Below, in pieces: positions 15,377 to 15,604 of a stretch of DNA of 15,604 nt (its first letter is position 1; each line of letters opens with the position of its first letter). The notes beneath the pieces are model-generated. The model was not told the origin of the DNA. It searched no databases and saw only the letters and a program-made list of their open reading frames with translations. The stretch comes from CAVRJC01 sp964505725. GTDB taxonomy: Bacteria; Actinomycetota; Acidimicrobiia; IMCC26256; DASPTH01. The stretch lies in NCBI GenBank assembly GCA_964505725.1, contig CAZDJK010000033.1:1-15604 (forward strand), read 5' to 3'. Made by a program: the position numbers and the translations under genes.

Positions 15377-15604
15377 TTGAAAGGCATAACTCAGGGCCGC
15401 ACGAAGATCGTCGGCGTCCTGGCCGCTATCGCCGTGACCGCCACGGGCCTGCTCGGGTTCACTGCGTCGGGTGCGGGTGCGGCGGCGCCCAGCGGCTCCA
15501 CGATCCAGGTCGGTGGGATGGAGACCGTCACCGGCGCGCCTGGTGCGACGGGAAAGGTCACGACGGCCACTGACGTGCTCGCCGCGTGGGCCAAGTGGGA
15601 GAAC
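15377..15604 (+). CDS. Secreted protein, probably an ABC-type branched-chain amino acid-like substrate-binding protein (5' part only)
   Basis: Only the first 76 codons lie in the window; the frame is open to the right edge. It starts at a TTG (15377-15379) with a GGGGG Shine-Dalgarno sequence 8 nt upstream, giving MKGITQGRTKIVGVLAAIAV and a classic signal peptide that ends near SGAGAAAPSG (residues 34-43). The mature start, TIQVGGMETVTG (45-56), followed after a short Gly/Thr stretch by TDVLAAWAKWEN (65-76), resembles the beginning of periplasmic-binding-type proteins (Peripla_BP_6), where an 'I-x-V-G' strand and an 'A...W/Y-x-N' helix precede the ligand pocket. The assignment is tentative because the conserved ligand-binding residues lie outside the window. 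Confidence 0.65.
   Translation, partial: MKGITQGRTKIVGVLAAIAVTATGLLGFTASGAGAAAPSGSTIQVGGMETVTGAPGATGKVTTATDVLAAWAKWEN

Overview
The window is a gene-dense, very GC-rich stretch (roughly 70% by eye) with almost no intergenic space. Gene content points to a high-GC Gram-positive bacterium of the Actinomycetota: a SigR/RsrA-type redox sigma/anti-sigma pair, a DUF2342 'F420-associated' zinc metalloprotease, and the tilS-hpt-ftsH order. The class may be Acidimicrobiia or a relative, but that is a weak inference. Several genes (sigma factor, MaoC-like gene, lytic transglycosylase) lack a Shine-Dalgarno sequence and may be leaderless.

Left half (1-6928, all minus strand, so transcription runs right to left): a stand-alone cyclic-nucleotide-binding protein, a stand-alone EAL c-di-GMP phosphodiesterase, then a tightly packed run of sigR-like, rsrA-like, a 56-residue single-pass membrane protein, DUF2342 metalloprotease, tilS and hpt. 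After a 91-bp gap comes ftsH, which runs off the left edge. The sigma and anti-sigma genes overlap by ATGA and the metalloprotease and tilS genes overlap by TTGA. Tight spacing suggests that the redox sigma factor pair could be co-transcribed with tRNA-lysidine and purine-salvage genes.

Middle (7057-7944, plus strand): a lipoprotein lytic transglycosylase, convergent with the next block and separated from it by only 6 bp.

Right-centre (7951-14278, minus strand): a compact five-gene operon. In transcription order it holds a HlyD/MacA-like adaptor, an ABC ATPase, a MacB-like permease, a second and larger HlyD/MacA-like adaptor, and a secreted protein with two tandem DUF5666-like domains. The first three genes overlap by GTGA, and the fourth follows after 4 bp. 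Both adaptors and the secreted protein end in Gly/Phe-rich tails, and the adaptors carry long Ser/Gly/Thr insertions. This dual-adaptor exporter is the most unusual system in the window.

Right end (14404-15604, plus strand): a double-hotdog MaoC-like dehydratase gene, then the first 76 codons of a secreted protein resembling the start of a branched-chain-amino-acid-type substrate-binding protein, cut by the window edge. No RNA gene, insertion sequence, CRISPR array or prophage feature was seen. No gene-free stretch exceeds about 130 bp.
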